Source of the DNA: Oscillospiraceae bacterium
Lineage (GTDB): Bacteria > Bacillota > Clostridia > Oscillospirales > Oscillospiraceae
Assembly: GCA_017397835.1 (NCBI GenBank)
Contig: JAFQHV010000033.1
Span: forward strand, 1 to 38,287
Reading direction: 5' to 3'
DNA length: 38,287 nt
The notes under the pieces were generated by a model that saw nothing but the letters and a program-made list of their open reading frames with translations, ran no database searches and was not told the DNA's origin. Both the position numbers and the translations under genes were made by a program. Shown piece after piece: positions 25,024-33,165 of the stretch; position 1 is the first letter of the stretch, and each line of letters starts with the position of its first letter.

Positions 25024-25100
25024 ACCTCTGGAATGTTCATCTCCCCTGCCAACCTGACACGGTCAGGCAACCGGCAGAAAATCCCATTCCATGCGTAATG
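25024..25100 (-). promoter_or_regulatory. rpsB 5' leader with a hairpin, possible autoregulatory region
   Basis: The leader from the predicted start near 25100 to the ATG is about 108 nt, long for this genome. It can fold a hairpin with CTGCC and GGCAG as outer arms and CCTGA/TCAGG as inner arms (about 25046-25076). Leaders of rpsB are bound by S2 in several bacteria; that this one is, is inference. Confidence 0.4.
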
Positions 25101-25107
25101 CTCGGAT

Positions 25108-25136
25108 ATTTTAGCATAGTTATTTCCGATTTGCAA
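25108..25136 (-). promoter_or_regulatory. sigma-A promoter of rpsB-tsf
   Basis: On the minus strand TTGCAA (25136-25131) and TAAAAT (25113-25108) are separated by 17 bp. It begins 30 bp after the stop codon of the preceding gene. Confidence 0.8.
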
Positions 25137-25165
25137 GCTTTTTTTCATCTTTTTTCCTTAAAATA

Positions 25166-25834
25166 TTAGAGGAATTGCTTACCCTCCGCGTCCAGCGCCT
25201 TTTTGCGGTGGAAGGACACGAAGTCCGGGGCAAAATCGGGGAACTCCTCGCAAAAGGCGGCGCGGATGAGCTCCGGGTTCAGGCCGGGGTTCTGGGCGGC
25301 CAGCACCACGTCCACCATCAGGGTGTCCCGCCGTCCCTCCACGTGCCAGCTTCTGATGAGGGGGATCAAGTCCACCTCGGTAAAGCCGGTTTTGGCCTTT
25401 TTGGACTTTTTCCGGACCACCACGCTCTCCCGGCTGAGCAGGCTTTTTATGGCCTTTTCCACGCCGAAGGGCGCGCCGGTTTCGTAGGTAAAGGTGATGA
25501 TGTAGTTCAGGTGGGTCAGCTGCTTGATGGGTCGCTCTGCCTTGTAGCACTTGTGGATGGTAATACCCTCGGGCAGGGCGGCATTCAAGCGGGCCGGAAC
25601 CTCGTCCTCCCCCACCCCGTCCAGCAGGCCGAACTCCAAAATCTCACACTCACTGGAGAACCCCACGGACAGGGGCAGCGCAATGGACACGAAGGCGTGG
25701 GGGTTGAACCCCTCGGTATGCTTGATGGGAATATCTGCCCGGAAGAAGGCCCGCTGGAAGGTGCGCATCAGGTCAAGGTGGGAGATGTACCGGGCGCGGC
25801 CGGATTTGGAGAACAGCAGACGATGCTCAGCCAT
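25166..25834 (-). CDS. TIGR03936 family radical SAM-associated protein (DUF2344)
   Basis: A 222-residue protein starting MAEHRLLFSKSGRARYISHLDLMRTFQRA, with IKHTEGFNPHAFVSIALPLSVG, the signature of DUF2344. It has no cluster motif itself and is nearly always encoded beside the TIGR03960 radical SAM protein; in some lineages the two are fused. Its function is not established; a role in RNA modification is suggested by its common neighbours RNase G and rplU. The ATG at 25834 lies in the end of the radical SAM gene (8-bp overlap), after GGAGGTGTGTGCA. Confidence 0.88.
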   Translation of the reverse strand: MAEHRLLFSKSGRARYISHLDLMRTFQRAFFRADIPIKHTEGFNPHAFVSIALPLSVGFSSECEILEFGLLDGVGEDEVPARLNAALPEGITIHKCYKAERPIKQLTHLNYIITFTYETGAPFGVEKAIKSLLSRESVVVRKKSKKAKTGFTEVDLIPLIRSWHVEGRRDTLMVDVVLAAQNPGLNPELIRAAFCEEFPDFAPDFVSFHRKKALDAEGKQFL

Positions 25835-27665
25835 TGCACACACCTCCCTCAAGGAACTTGTTGGCGCCGCAGCCGGCACACCGGGTGCGGCAGTCGGGGG
25901 TGGTCACGGACTGGTAGCACAGCTCCCGCTCATGCCACAAAAACTGCCGGCTGACCCCCACGCTGGGCACGGACCAGGGGAACACCTCGTCCTTCTCCCG
26001 GACTCGGTGGGCGTAGAAATCGCCGTTCAGACCGCAGGCCTCCAAGGCATCCATCCAACGCTGAAAATCAAAATATTCGCTCCAGGAGTCGAACTTGGCC
26101 CCATGCTCCCAGGCCCACTCGATCACGTCGGCCAAACGGCGGTCGCCCCGGGAGAACACCGCCTCCATATAGCTGGTCTCGGGGTCGTGCCAGTTGTAGG
26201 TGATGGACTTGTCCCGTTTCAGGGCGTCCCGCAGCAGGTTGACCCGGCGCTGATACTCCTCCACCGGAATCTGCGCCTCCCACTGGAAGGCGGTGTGGGG
26301 CTTGGGCACGAACCAGGAGGTGGACACGGTAATGCGCACGCCACGGGCCTTGTTGGGGGCGCACTCGCGCCACGCAAAGTACACTTTGCGGGCCAGGTCG
26401 GCGATGCCCAGCACGTCCTCGTCCGTTTCGGTGGGCAGACCCAGCATGAAGTACAGCTTCACGCCGTTCCAGCCGCCGGAGAAGGCGGTGCGGACAGACT
26501 GGAGCAGGTCCTCCTCCCGCAGGTTCTTGTTGATGGCGTCCCGCAGGCGCTGGGTGCCGGCCTCAGGCGCAAAGGTCAGGCCGCCCTTGCGTACCTTCTG
26601 CAGGCGCTCCATCAGGTTCATGGAGAAGGTATCGGCACGCATGGAGGGCAGAGACAGACTGATATTGCGGGGTTCACAGTACTCCAGCAGATCGTCGCAC
26701 AGGTCCACCAGACCGGGATAGTCGGTGGAGGACAGGCTGGACAGGGTCATCTCCTGATAACCGGAGTCGTGGCAGGCCTCCTTGCCCATCTCGGCCAGCT
26801 TCTTGGCATCCCGGCAGCGCACGGGACGATAGGCATAGCCCGCCTGACAGAACCGGCAGCCGCGGATACAGCCGCGGAACAGTTCCAGCATAACGCGGTC
26901 GTGAACGATCTCGGTGGAGGGAATGATGGTCTTGACCGGGAAGTAGGCCTTGGTCATATCCTCCACAACGCGCTTGGTCACGGTGGCGGGCGCATCGTCC
27001 AGCGGCGTGATGGCGGCAACAGTGCCGTCCTCGTTATAACTCACATCGTACAGGGACGGGACGTAGATGCCGGGGATCTGCGCGACCTTGCGCAGAAATT
27101 CCTCCTTGGTCCAGTCCTCGTCACGGGCCTTTTTGTACAGGTCGATGTACTCAAGGGTCACTTCCTCTCCCTCGCCCAGCACGAAGAAATCCACGAAGGG
27201 GGCCAAAGGCTCGGGGTTGTAGCAGCAGGTTCCGCCCGCCACCACAAGCGGGGTCAGGTCGCGGCGCTGCTCGCTGCGCAGTGGCAGGCCGGCCAGATCC
27301 AGCATATTCAGTACGTTGGTGTAGGCCATCTCGTAACCCAAGGAGAATCCGATGATGTCGAACTGGTCGATGGGGTCACCGCTCTCCAGGCCGTAGAGGG
27401 GCACGCACTCTTCCCGCATCTGCTCCTCCATGTCGCCCCAGGGTGCGTAGACCCGCTCGCACCAAATGTCCTCCCGCTCGTTCATCAGGCCGTACAGGAT
27501 GCGGCAGCCTAAATTGGACATACCGATCTCGTAGGTGTCCGGGAAACACAGAGCAAAGCGCAGGTCTACCTGCGCCCGGTCTTTGACAATGGCGTTATAT
27601 TCGCCGCCGGTGTAACGGGCGGGTTTTTGTACCTTTGGTAAAATCCGTTCCAGGGTTTGGTTCAT
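25827..27665 (-). CDS. TIGR03960 family B12-binding-like radical SAM protein
   Basis: A 612-residue protein with an N-terminal B12-binding-like fold (FPDTYEIGMSNLGCRILYGLMN ... DIIGFSLGYEMAYTNVLNML is split over two regions), the radical SAM cluster motif CIRGCRFCQAGY near 300, and a C-terminal zinc-like CRTRCAGCG. The substrate is unknown. The start MNQTLERILPKVQKPARY at 27665 is chosen from the family pattern; the ribosome-binding site is weak, which fits translational coupling because the preceding gene reads 71 bp into this one. It overlaps the DUF2344 gene. Confidence 0.88.
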   Translation of the reverse strand: MNQTLERILPKVQKPARYTGGEYNAIVKDRAQVDLRFALCFPDTYEIGMSNLGCRILYGLMNEREDIWCERVYAPWGDMEEQMREECVPLYGLESGDPIDQFDIIGFSLGYEMAYTNVLNMLDLAGLPLRSEQRRDLTPLVVAGGTCCYNPEPLAPFVDFFVLGEGEEVTLEYIDLYKKARDEDWTKEEFLRKVAQIPGIYVPSLYDVSYNEDGTVAAITPLDDAPATVTKRVVEDMTKAYFPVKTIIPSTEIVHDRVMLELFRGCIRGCRFCQAGYAYRPVRCRDAKKLAEMGKEACHDSGYQEMTLSSLSSTDYPGLVDLCDDLLEYCEPRNISLSLPSMRADTFSMNLMERLQKVRKGGLTFAPEAGTQRLRDAINKNLREEDLLQSVRTAFSGGWNGVKLYFMLGLPTETDEDVLGIADLARKVYFAWRECAPNKARGVRITVSTSWFVPKPHTAFQWEAQIPVEEYQRRVNLLRDALKRDKSITYNWHDPETSYMEAVFSRGDRRLADVIEWAWEHGAKFDSWSEYFDFQRWMDALEACGLNGDFYAHRVREKDEVFPWSVPSVGVSRQFLWHERELCYQSVTTPDCRTRCAGCGANKFLEGGVCNG

Positions 27666-28314
27666 GGCAACACGCATCCAATCCGTATAAATCAATACAG
27701 ATTATTTTACCTGTTCCATGCTCCCTTGACAAGTACTTTTTCTGCCATTTTTCCGTATATTTCTTGGTGGATGTCCAAAAAAGCCAGCTCCCAATAACAC
27801 ACAGAGTCACGCTCCCGCCCACGCCCAAAGCCATCGCCCCCAACAGCAGCAGCACAACCGCCAAAACCCGGTCTAACCGCAGCTGCGCTCCGTCCGCACG
27901 GTCCGGGTCACTCAGCATACACCACAGACAGCGCAGAACACGCCCGCCATCCAGCGCCCCTACCGGGAGCAGATTAAACAATCCAAGTGCCAAATTCATA
28001 CCTGCAAACACCAGCCAGCCAAGCCGCGCCGCGGCATAGCCAAGCAGCAGATTGACCGCCGGTCCCGCCAGCGCGCAGCACAGCTCCGCCGGATAGGTCA
28101 ACGTCCCCACCAGCTGCATCTGTGCTCCCGTCGCAGAAAGGCGCAATCGACTCACACCGGCACCAAACAGGCGAATGGCCAGCCAGTGCCCCACCTCATG
28201 GGCTGCAGCGGCACAAACACCCAGCGGCAGCAGCCCCTGGGTGTCACTATAGTTCAGCCATGCCATCAGCAGCACAAAACCACCGGTGATCTCCATCCTG
28301 CCCCGGCGCAGCAT
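27595..28314 (-). CDS. Site-2 (M50) membrane metalloprotease, SpoIVFB-like
   Basis: A 239-residue multi-pass protein with the zinc motif HEVGH (in AAAAHEVGHWLAIRLFGAG) and the second motif NLLPVGALDGGRVL, where the aspartate is the third ligand. In Bacillus SpoIVFB cleaves pro-sigma-K in the mother cell and is held inactive by SpoIVFA. The gene directly before it encodes an M23-domain membrane protein like SpoIVFA, which supports this role; the CBS domain of SpoIVFB is absent. AAGGAGGG precedes the ATG and the gap to the M23 gene is zero. The last 24 residues overlap the radical SAM gene by 71 bp and look non-conserved (basic, GTKTRPLHRRRI at the end). Confidence 0.78.
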   Translation of the reverse strand: MLRRGRMEITGGFVLLMAWLNYSDTQGLLPLGVCAAAAHEVGHWLAIRLFGAGVSRLRLSATGAQMQLVGTLTYPAELCCALAGPAVNLLLGYAAARLGWLVFAGMNLALGLFNLLPVGALDGGRVLRCLWCMLSDPDRADGAQLRLDRVLAVVLLLLGAMALGVGGSVTLCVIGSWLFWTSTKKYTEKWQKKYLSREHGTGKIICIDLYGLDACCHEPNPGTDFTKGTKTRPLHRRRI

Positions 28315-29208
28315 TTATCCCTCCTGCAAGGTGATGTAGTGCATAGGGTCAAGCCGCACCTCACCCAAACGCACCTCAAAGTGCAGGTGTGGCCCGGTGG
28401 ACTTTCCGGTGGACCCTACCTGTGCCACCTGCTGCCCCGCATATACCCATTCCCCTTTCTTCACCGAGATGCTTTGGCAGTGAGAATAAAATGTTGCAAG
28501 TCCGTTTTCGTGCCTGATCTGCAGATACAGACCAAAATCATCACTTTCCCCCACGTATTCCACCGTCCCGTCAGCAAACGCACGCACCGCCGCTCCCCTG
28601 GCGGCTCCGATATCCACCCCGCCGTGGACCGCATACCGCCCGATGGTGGGATGATCGCGATATCCAAATGCGGAAGTCAGCGTTCCCTGCACCGGATCTG
28701 CGGTCTGCATATCACCAAGATACAGCTTATCGTAGGTATAGTTCTCGGGCAGCGCCTGCCCCGACACGGCTACCGTTTCCACCACGTCCCCTACCTGATA
28801 TTCCGGTGACTGTGGTTTCGCTTCGGTTTCCAATTCCTCCATGTACATTACCTCCGGCTGCAGCACCTGCACAGGCACTTCCGGTTCCGTTTCTTCGTCC
28901 TGCTCCCGCTGAAATCCAAAAACCGTGACACAGAATTCTTCGATCCCGTCCAGCAGCGGCTCCCGGTCTGCCATCGTACTGCCCAGGGCAGTGAACGCCG
29001 CACGGAAATCCGTGTTGGCTTGTATCACTCCCAAAAGCTGCGGCCCAACCTGCGCGATTTGCTTGGGAAACACCCCTTTCCCAAGAAACACAGTTAAAAA
29101 CAGCAGCACACAGACCGCCAGCTGCAGCAACTGTCGGCTCGCCGTTTGCAGCTCGGCCATTTTGCCTTTGTCTGCCGGTCTGTTTGTCCTCCCGCACCTC
29201 ACCCGCAT
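28315..29208 (-). CDS. M23-domain membrane protein, SpoIVFA-like
   Basis: A 297-residue protein: basic N-terminus, one membrane segment (LLQLAVCVLLFLTVFLG, about 30-47), an acidic linker, and a C-terminal LytM/M23 domain with HGGVDIGA and HLHFEVR. The usual zinc-ligand pattern H-x3-D and H-x-H is kept, so catalytic activity is possible, unlike many SpoIVFA proteins. The start at 29208 follows GGGGGAGAGGAT; a 32-residue longer reading runs through the promoter. With the M50 gene it forms the spoIVFA-spoIVFB arrangement. SpoIIQ-like function is an alternative. Confidence 0.75.
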   Translation of the reverse strand: MRVRCGRTNRPADKGKMAELQTASRQLLQLAVCVLLFLTVFLGKGVFPKQIAQVGPQLLGVIQANTDFRAAFTALGSTMADREPLLDGIEEFCVTVFGFQREQDEETEPEVPVQVLQPEVMYMEELETEAKPQSPEYQVGDVVETVAVSGQALPENYTYDKLYLGDMQTADPVQGTLTSAFGYRDHPTIGRYAVHGGVDIGAARGAAVRAFADGTVEYVGESDDFGLYLQIRHENGLATFYSHCQSISVKKGEWVYAGQQVAQVGSTGKSTGPHLHFEVRLGEVRLDPMHYITLQEG

Positions 29209-29228
29209 ATCCTCTCCCCCTTTGTAAC

Positions 29229-29258
29229 AGCGTATTCCCGCTTTCGCAAAAATATAAC
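29229..29258 (-). promoter_or_regulatory. Candidate sigma-E promoter of the spoIVFA-spoIVFB-like operon
   Basis: On the minus strand GTTATATT (29258-29251) and AATACGCT (29236-29229) are 14 bp apart. These resemble the sigma-E boxes (ATATT-type -35; CATACANT -10) that drive spoIVF in Bacillus. Two positions of the -10 differ. No sigma-A promoter is seen here. Confidence 0.5.
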
Positions 29259-29264
29259 AAAACA

Positions 29265-29300
29265 GAAAAACAGGCGTTCTGCACCCGCAGAACACCTGTT
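29265..29300 (-). terminator. Terminator of the sialic acid (nan) operon
   Basis: On the minus strand AACAGGTGTTCTGC pairs with GCAGAACGCCTGTT (one G-T-type mismatch) and is followed by TTTCTG. Confidence 0.8.
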
Positions 29301-29333
29301 TCACAATACGTGTAAAGTTGTTTGCCTATTCAG

Positions 29334-30431
29334 TTATACTACCTGTTTTCCGTTTAGAAACACCGCTTTGACATCGAAGTTTTGGTCGAACACCACCACG
29401 TCGGCGCGGCGGCCGACCTCCAGTTCCCCCCGGTCGGTGCAGCCGCAGGCCTCAGCGGGATTGACCGCCGCCATGACCGCGATGTCCTCCGGGTGAACGC
29501 CCATTTGGAACAGGTTTTTCGCCCCGTCACTCAGGCACTTGGAGCTTGCGGAGATGGTGCCGTCTTTCAGGGTACACAGACCGTTTTTCACGTAGACGAT
29601 GCGGTCGCCCACATCGTATTCTCCGTCCGGCAGACCGCAAAACATAGAGCCGTCGCTGACCATGGTGACCCCCTCGGGCCCCTTGGCACGCAGCACAACA
29701 CGGATGGCCGGTGCGGACACATGGTACAGGTCACAGATCAGCTCACACGTAACCCGCTCGTCGTCCAGACCCAGCCCCAGCAGACCGGGGTTGCGGTGAT
29801 TGAAGCCGTTCATGGCATTGAAGGTGTGGGTCAGGCGGCTTGCACCAACGTCCACGGCGTGCTTTGCCTGCTCATAGGTGGCAGCGCTGTGTCCCATGGA
29901 CACGCGGATTCCCAGCCGTCTGCAGGCTTCGATCACCTCGTCGGCCCCCTCCATCTCCGGGGCGAGCGTCATGATCTTCAGCTTGCCGCGGGCGGCACAC
30001 TGCATCTTCTCCACCAGTTTGGTATCCGGCAGCTGAATGCGGTTTTTCCGCATACCGCCCGCCTTCTCCGGGTTGATAAAGGGTCCCTCGGCATGAACGC
30101 CCAAAATCCGCTCGTCCCCAGTACCGGTCAGGTGGTCAAGGTCCTGCTCCAGCTCTTCCCACGTCTCGCTGCAGGTAGTAGGCAGAACCCCCGTGACCCC
30201 GTGGCGGGTTAGCCAATCCAGCGCGGGGGTCACACTGTCCTTGGACCAGTAAAAGCAAACGCCGTTGGTACCGTGAAGATGGGTGTCGATCAGTCCGGGC
30301 AGCACGTAGCAGCCGGTGGCGTCAAATTCGCCGCAATCCGACGTATCGGTAATGACCCCATTTTCAAAACACAGGTCGGTATCGTGCATCTTATGATCGG
30401 TGCCGAATACGCTTCCCCCGACGATCCTCAT
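29334..30431 (-). CDS. nagA: N-acetylglucosamine-6-phosphate deacetylase
   Basis: This enzyme removes acetate from GlcNAc-6-P, the step after NanE. The 365-residue amidohydrolase shows LIDTHLHG, metal Glu in HAEGPF, His in SMGHSAAT and LTHTFNAM, and catalytic Asp in VSDGSMF. GAGGAGGGA precedes the ATG. It is the last gene of the operon, ahead of a terminator. nagB, needed to reach fructose-6-P, is not in the window. Confidence 0.94.
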   Translation of the reverse strand: MRIVGGSVFGTDHKMHDTDLCFENGVITDTSDCGEFDATGCYVLPGLIDTHLHGTNGVCFYWSKDSVTPALDWLTRHGVTGVLPTTCSETWEELEQDLDHLTGTGDERILGVHAEGPFINPEKAGGMRKNRIQLPDTKLVEKMQCAARGKLKIMTLAPEMEGADEVIEACRRLGIRVSMGHSAATYEQAKHAVDVGASRLTHTFNAMNGFNHRNPGLLGLGLDDERVTCELICDLYHVSAPAIRVVLRAKGPEGVTMVSDGSMFCGLPDGEYDVGDRIVYVKNGLCTLKDGTISASSKCLSDGAKNLFQMGVHPEDIAVMAAVNPAEACGCTDRGELEVGRRADVVVFDQNFDVKAVFLNGKQVV

Positions 30432-30463
30432 CCCATCTTCCCTCCTCTCGGATTATCCGGTAA

Positions 30464-31375
30464 TCACCAACGCGCCAGCAAAGCCTGGATCTTGTCGTGG
30501 ATATCCCGCACAGCGACCTCATCGCCTGGTTTCAGATTCAAAAACGGCGCGCGAACGCCGCCCAGTTCCAGACCGCGCAGCTGCAGCACACCCTTGGCGG
30601 CGGCGTAGAGAGAGCCGATTTTCAGGGTATCGTAAATGATAGAGGTGATCTCCTTCTGCAGGGCTGCGGCCTTCTCCATCTGACCTGCGTTGACCAGCGC
30701 ATCCAGCTTCAAAAACGCCTCGGGCATATAGCCGTACGTACCGCCGATACCGCCGGAAGCACCCATCATGCGGCCGGCCACGTACTGCTCGTCGGGGCCG
30801 TTGAAGATGGCCATATCCTCGCCGCCGGCCATACGGAACTTCAGAATGTCCTGCACGGAGCCGGAGGAATTCTTCACGCCGGCAACGCGGCCGGTGGCCA
30901 GCATCTCCTGCAGCAGCTCCACCGGCAGGTTAAACCCGTTGGTGGTACCGGGGATATTGTAGATAAACAGGGGCACGTTGTCGGTGGCCTCCAGCACGTC
31001 ACACCAGTACTTGCGCACCACGGGCACCTTCAGCCCGTAGTAAAAACCGGGCACCATGGCGATGGCATCCACGCCCAGCTTCTCGGCATGGCGGGCCAGC
31101 TCGATGCTGTCCCGGGTGGAAGGAGCGGCAATGTGAGCGATGATGGTCATCTTGCCGCCCACGGCCTCCACAACAGCCTCCAGAGTGGCCTTGCGTTCTT
31201 CCACGTTGTGGAACACGCACTCGCCGGAGCTGCCGGTCACATACAGACCCTTAACACCGACTTTGGCATAGAACTGCGCCAGTTCGGACGCCCGCTCACG
31301 GGAGATATCGCCCTTATCGTCGTAACAGGCATAAAAGGCAGGGAAAACACCGGTAAACTTCTTATCAACAGCCAT
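30464..31375 (-). CDS. nanA: N-acetylneuraminate lyase (DapA/NanA family)
   Basis: This class I aldolase splits sialic acid into pyruvate and ManNAc. The 303-residue protein has GSSGECVF in place of the GTTGE of DapA, the catalytic Tyr in FIYNIPGTTN, and the Schiff-base Lys in VAGVKNSSG. The match to NanA rather than DapA is supported by the neighbours NanE and NagA. The start at 31375 follows AGAGGTG. The gap to nanE is 15 bp. Confidence 0.9.
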   Translation of the reverse strand: MAVDKKFTGVFPAFYACYDDKGDISRERASELAQFYAKVGVKGLYVTGSSGECVFHNVEERKATLEAVVEAVGGKMTIIAHIAAPSTRDSIELARHAEKLGVDAIAMVPGFYYGLKVPVVRKYWCDVLEATDNVPLFIYNIPGTTNGFNLPVELLQEMLATGRVAGVKNSSGSVQDILKFRMAGGEDMAIFNGPDEQYVAGRMMGASGGIGGTYGYMPEAFLKLDALVNAGQMEKAAALQKEITSIIYDTLKIGSLYAAAKGVLQLRGLELGGVRAPFLNLKPGDEVAVRDIHDKIQALLARW

Positions 31376-31390
31376 GTTAAACACCTCTTT

Positions 31391-32080
31391 TTACTTCTCC
31401 AGCGCCTTGACGTAGCGCTGGGTGATCTTCAGGGGACGGGTGATGGCAGAGCCCACCACGCAGGCGTGGACACCCTGATCCATCGCCATACGCAGCTGCT
31501 CCGGGGAGAAAATGCCGCCCTCGGCCACCACGGGAACGGTCAGGTTTTCCGCCAGCTTACGCATAAAGTCGAAGTTGGGCGGTGGCATATGGCGGGTGTC
31601 GTCGGTGTAGCCGTTCATGGTCGTTCCCACCAGATCGAACCCCAGCTCCTGCGCCTGCACAGCTTCCTCATAGGTGGCGCAGTCGGCCATAAACAGCTGA
31701 TCGGGGTACTTGGCCCGCACCTCCGGGAACGTTTCGGCAATGCTGCGGCCGTCGGGGCGGGGGCGGTTTGTGGCATCCATTGCGACGATGTCAACGCCAA
31801 CCTCCACCAGCGCATCCACCTCTTTCATCGTCGGGGTGATGCGCACCTTGCAGCCTTCGTAGTCCTGCTTGATCAGGCCGATCAGCGGCAAAGACGTGGT
31901 CGTTTTGATCTCCTTGATATCCTCCACGGAGTTGCAGCGGATACCCACCGCGCCGCCCAGCTGCGCGGCATAGGCCATGCGGCCCATAATAAAGCTGCTG
32001 TGCAGCGGCTCGTCGGGCAGTGCCTGACAGGATACGATCAGGCCACCCTTGATTGCGCTAAAAATCTGTTCCTTGTTCAT
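31391..32080 (-). CDS. nanE: N-acylglucosamine-6-phosphate (ManNAc-6-P) 2-epimerase
   Basis: A TIM-barrel enzyme of 229 residues that turns ManNAc-6-P into GlcNAc-6-P. It shows IKGGLIVSCQALPDEPL at the N-terminus, GLIKQDYEG, DIVAMDATNRPRPDG and the C-terminal VVGSAITRP phosphate site. The start at 32080 follows AGGTGAGTG; a longer upstream reading lies in the kinase gene and is rejected. Confidence 0.95.
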   Translation of the reverse strand: MNKEQIFSAIKGGLIVSCQALPDEPLHSSFIMGRMAYAAQLGGAVGIRCNSVEDIKEIKTTTSLPLIGLIKQDYEGCKVRITPTMKEVDALVEVGVDIVAMDATNRPRPDGRSIAETFPEVRAKYPDQLFMADCATYEEAVQAQELGFDLVGTTMNGYTDDTRHMPPPNFDFMRKLAENLTVPVVAEGGIFSPEQLRMAMDQGVHACVVGSAITRPLKITQRYVKALEK

Positions 32081-32096
32081 TTCACTCACCTGTCCC

Positions 32097-33035
32097 TTAT
32101 CTCGTTTCGCTGATAAAACAGCCAATTTTCTTCGTGTCATCGGGATGCGCCATGGCCCAGCGGGCATAGGCCGCCGCACCGTACATACCGGCCCGGTTAC
32201 CCAACTCGGCCCGGACGATGTCCACATCCTTCATAAAGTGTCGGTTTTCACCATAGAACCGCGCCCGCACCTTTTCAAGCACATCCTCGCGCTCCATCAC
32301 GCCGCCGCCAAGGACAAAACGTTCCGGGTCAAAAATGTAAGTCAGGCTGCGCAGGCCCTCCACGATCTCGTCCACCCAGCGGTCCACCACAGGCTCCAGC
32401 GCAGGCGTTGTGGGCAGCAGCTCAAACAGCTGCCGGGCGTTTTCCAGCTCGGGTACGACCTTTTTCCCCTCCCGCACCAGAGCGGTGGTGGCGGCGTACT
32501 GCTGATAGGCACCGTCCTGATCGTACTTTCCGGGCAGTCCGCCCACGTGGGTGACCATGTAGCCGATCTCACCGGCGATGCCCCGCCGTCCGGTCAGCAG
32601 CGTGCGGTCCAGAACGATACCGCCGCCCACGCCGGTTCCGTAGGTCAGGCACACGAAACTCCCGCAGTCGCGGGCCGCACCGAAGCAGCCTTCGCCCAGG
32701 GTAGCGGCGTTGGCATCGTTGAGCACAAATACCGGTTTACCGATCGCTTCCCGCAGAGCCTCGCCCACGGCAAACTCCGGCTTCTCACCCGGCTGCAGGT
32801 TGCTGCGAAACAGCACGGTCTGGGTAGCGTGGTCGATCTGTCCGGTCATGGATACCGCAAGCACGTCGTAGTGGTCATAGGCAGCTGCCGCCGCAAGCGC
32901 GTGCTTTACCAGCACCGGGGCCGGCCCCGGTTCCGATGGAAACTCACGCAGCTGCGAGAGCCGATCGTCCCCGTCGATCAACGCGGCCTTGACGGCAGTC
33001 CCGCCGACGTCAAGCGCAAGAATTTTCACGGCCAT
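32097..33035 (-). CDS. ROK family sugar kinase, probable ManNAc kinase
   Basis: A 312-residue ASKHA kinase with LALDVGGTAVKAALID (ATP loop 1), NDANAATLGE with the catalytic Asp, and YGTGVGGGIVLD. The Zn-binding CxCGxxGCxE motif found in many ROK kinases is missing: GEIGYMVTHVGG is followed by a region without cysteines. Position as first gene before nanE-nanA-nagA makes ManNAc the likely substrate (NanK role); glucose or another hexose cannot be excluded. AAAGGGG precedes the ATG. Confidence 0.85.
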   Translation of the reverse strand: MAVKILALDVGGTAVKAALIDGDDRLSQLREFPSEPGPAPVLVKHALAAAAAYDHYDVLAVSMTGQIDHATQTVLFRSNLQPGEKPEFAVGEALREAIGKPVFVLNDANAATLGEGCFGAARDCGSFVCLTYGTGVGGGIVLDRTLLTGRRGIAGEIGYMVTHVGGLPGKYDQDGAYQQYAATTALVREGKKVVPELENARQLFELLPTTPALEPVVDRWVDEIVEGLRSLTYIFDPERFVLGGGVMEREDVLEKVRARFYGENRHFMKDVDIVRAELGNRAGMYGAAAYARWAMAHPDDTKKIGCFISETR

Positions 33036-33061
33036 TCCCCTTTCTCACAACTTTATATCTG

Positions 33062-33091
33062 TATTGTAGCACCACAATATTTGGAATTATA
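33062..33091 (-). promoter_or_regulatory. nan operon promoter region with operator-like palindrome
   Basis: On the minus strand a TATAAT stands at 33091-33086 without a good -35. Just downstream, where transcription would start, lies the palindrome TATTGT-N6-ACAATA (33062-33079). The region is shared with the divergent AraC-type regulator gene. Confidence 0.4.
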
Positions 33092-33120
33092 GACCTTTAT
33101 TGCTCTGTTTTTGACTGCTG

Positions 33121-33148
33121 TTGCTTTTTTGATAAAATATGGTATAAT
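33121..33148 (+). promoter_or_regulatory. Promoter of the AraC-type regulator
   Basis: TTGCTT (33121-33126) and TATAAT (33143-33148) are 16 bp apart; TTGACT at 33111 with TAAAAT at 33133 is a second possibility. The leader is very short, about 10 nt to the ATG. Confidence 0.6.
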
Positions 33149-33165
33149 TTCCGGGGGTGATACGT

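Noticed and set aside
25551-27512. Open frame of 653 codons on the plus strand
   Set aside because: It mirrors the two radical-SAM-family genes, is rich in Gly, Val, His and Gln without domain structure, and has no ribosome-binding site.
30497-32113. Open frame of 538 codons on the plus strand
   Set aside because: It is antisense to nanA and nanE, which are well-supported genes; the composition is that of a shadow frame.
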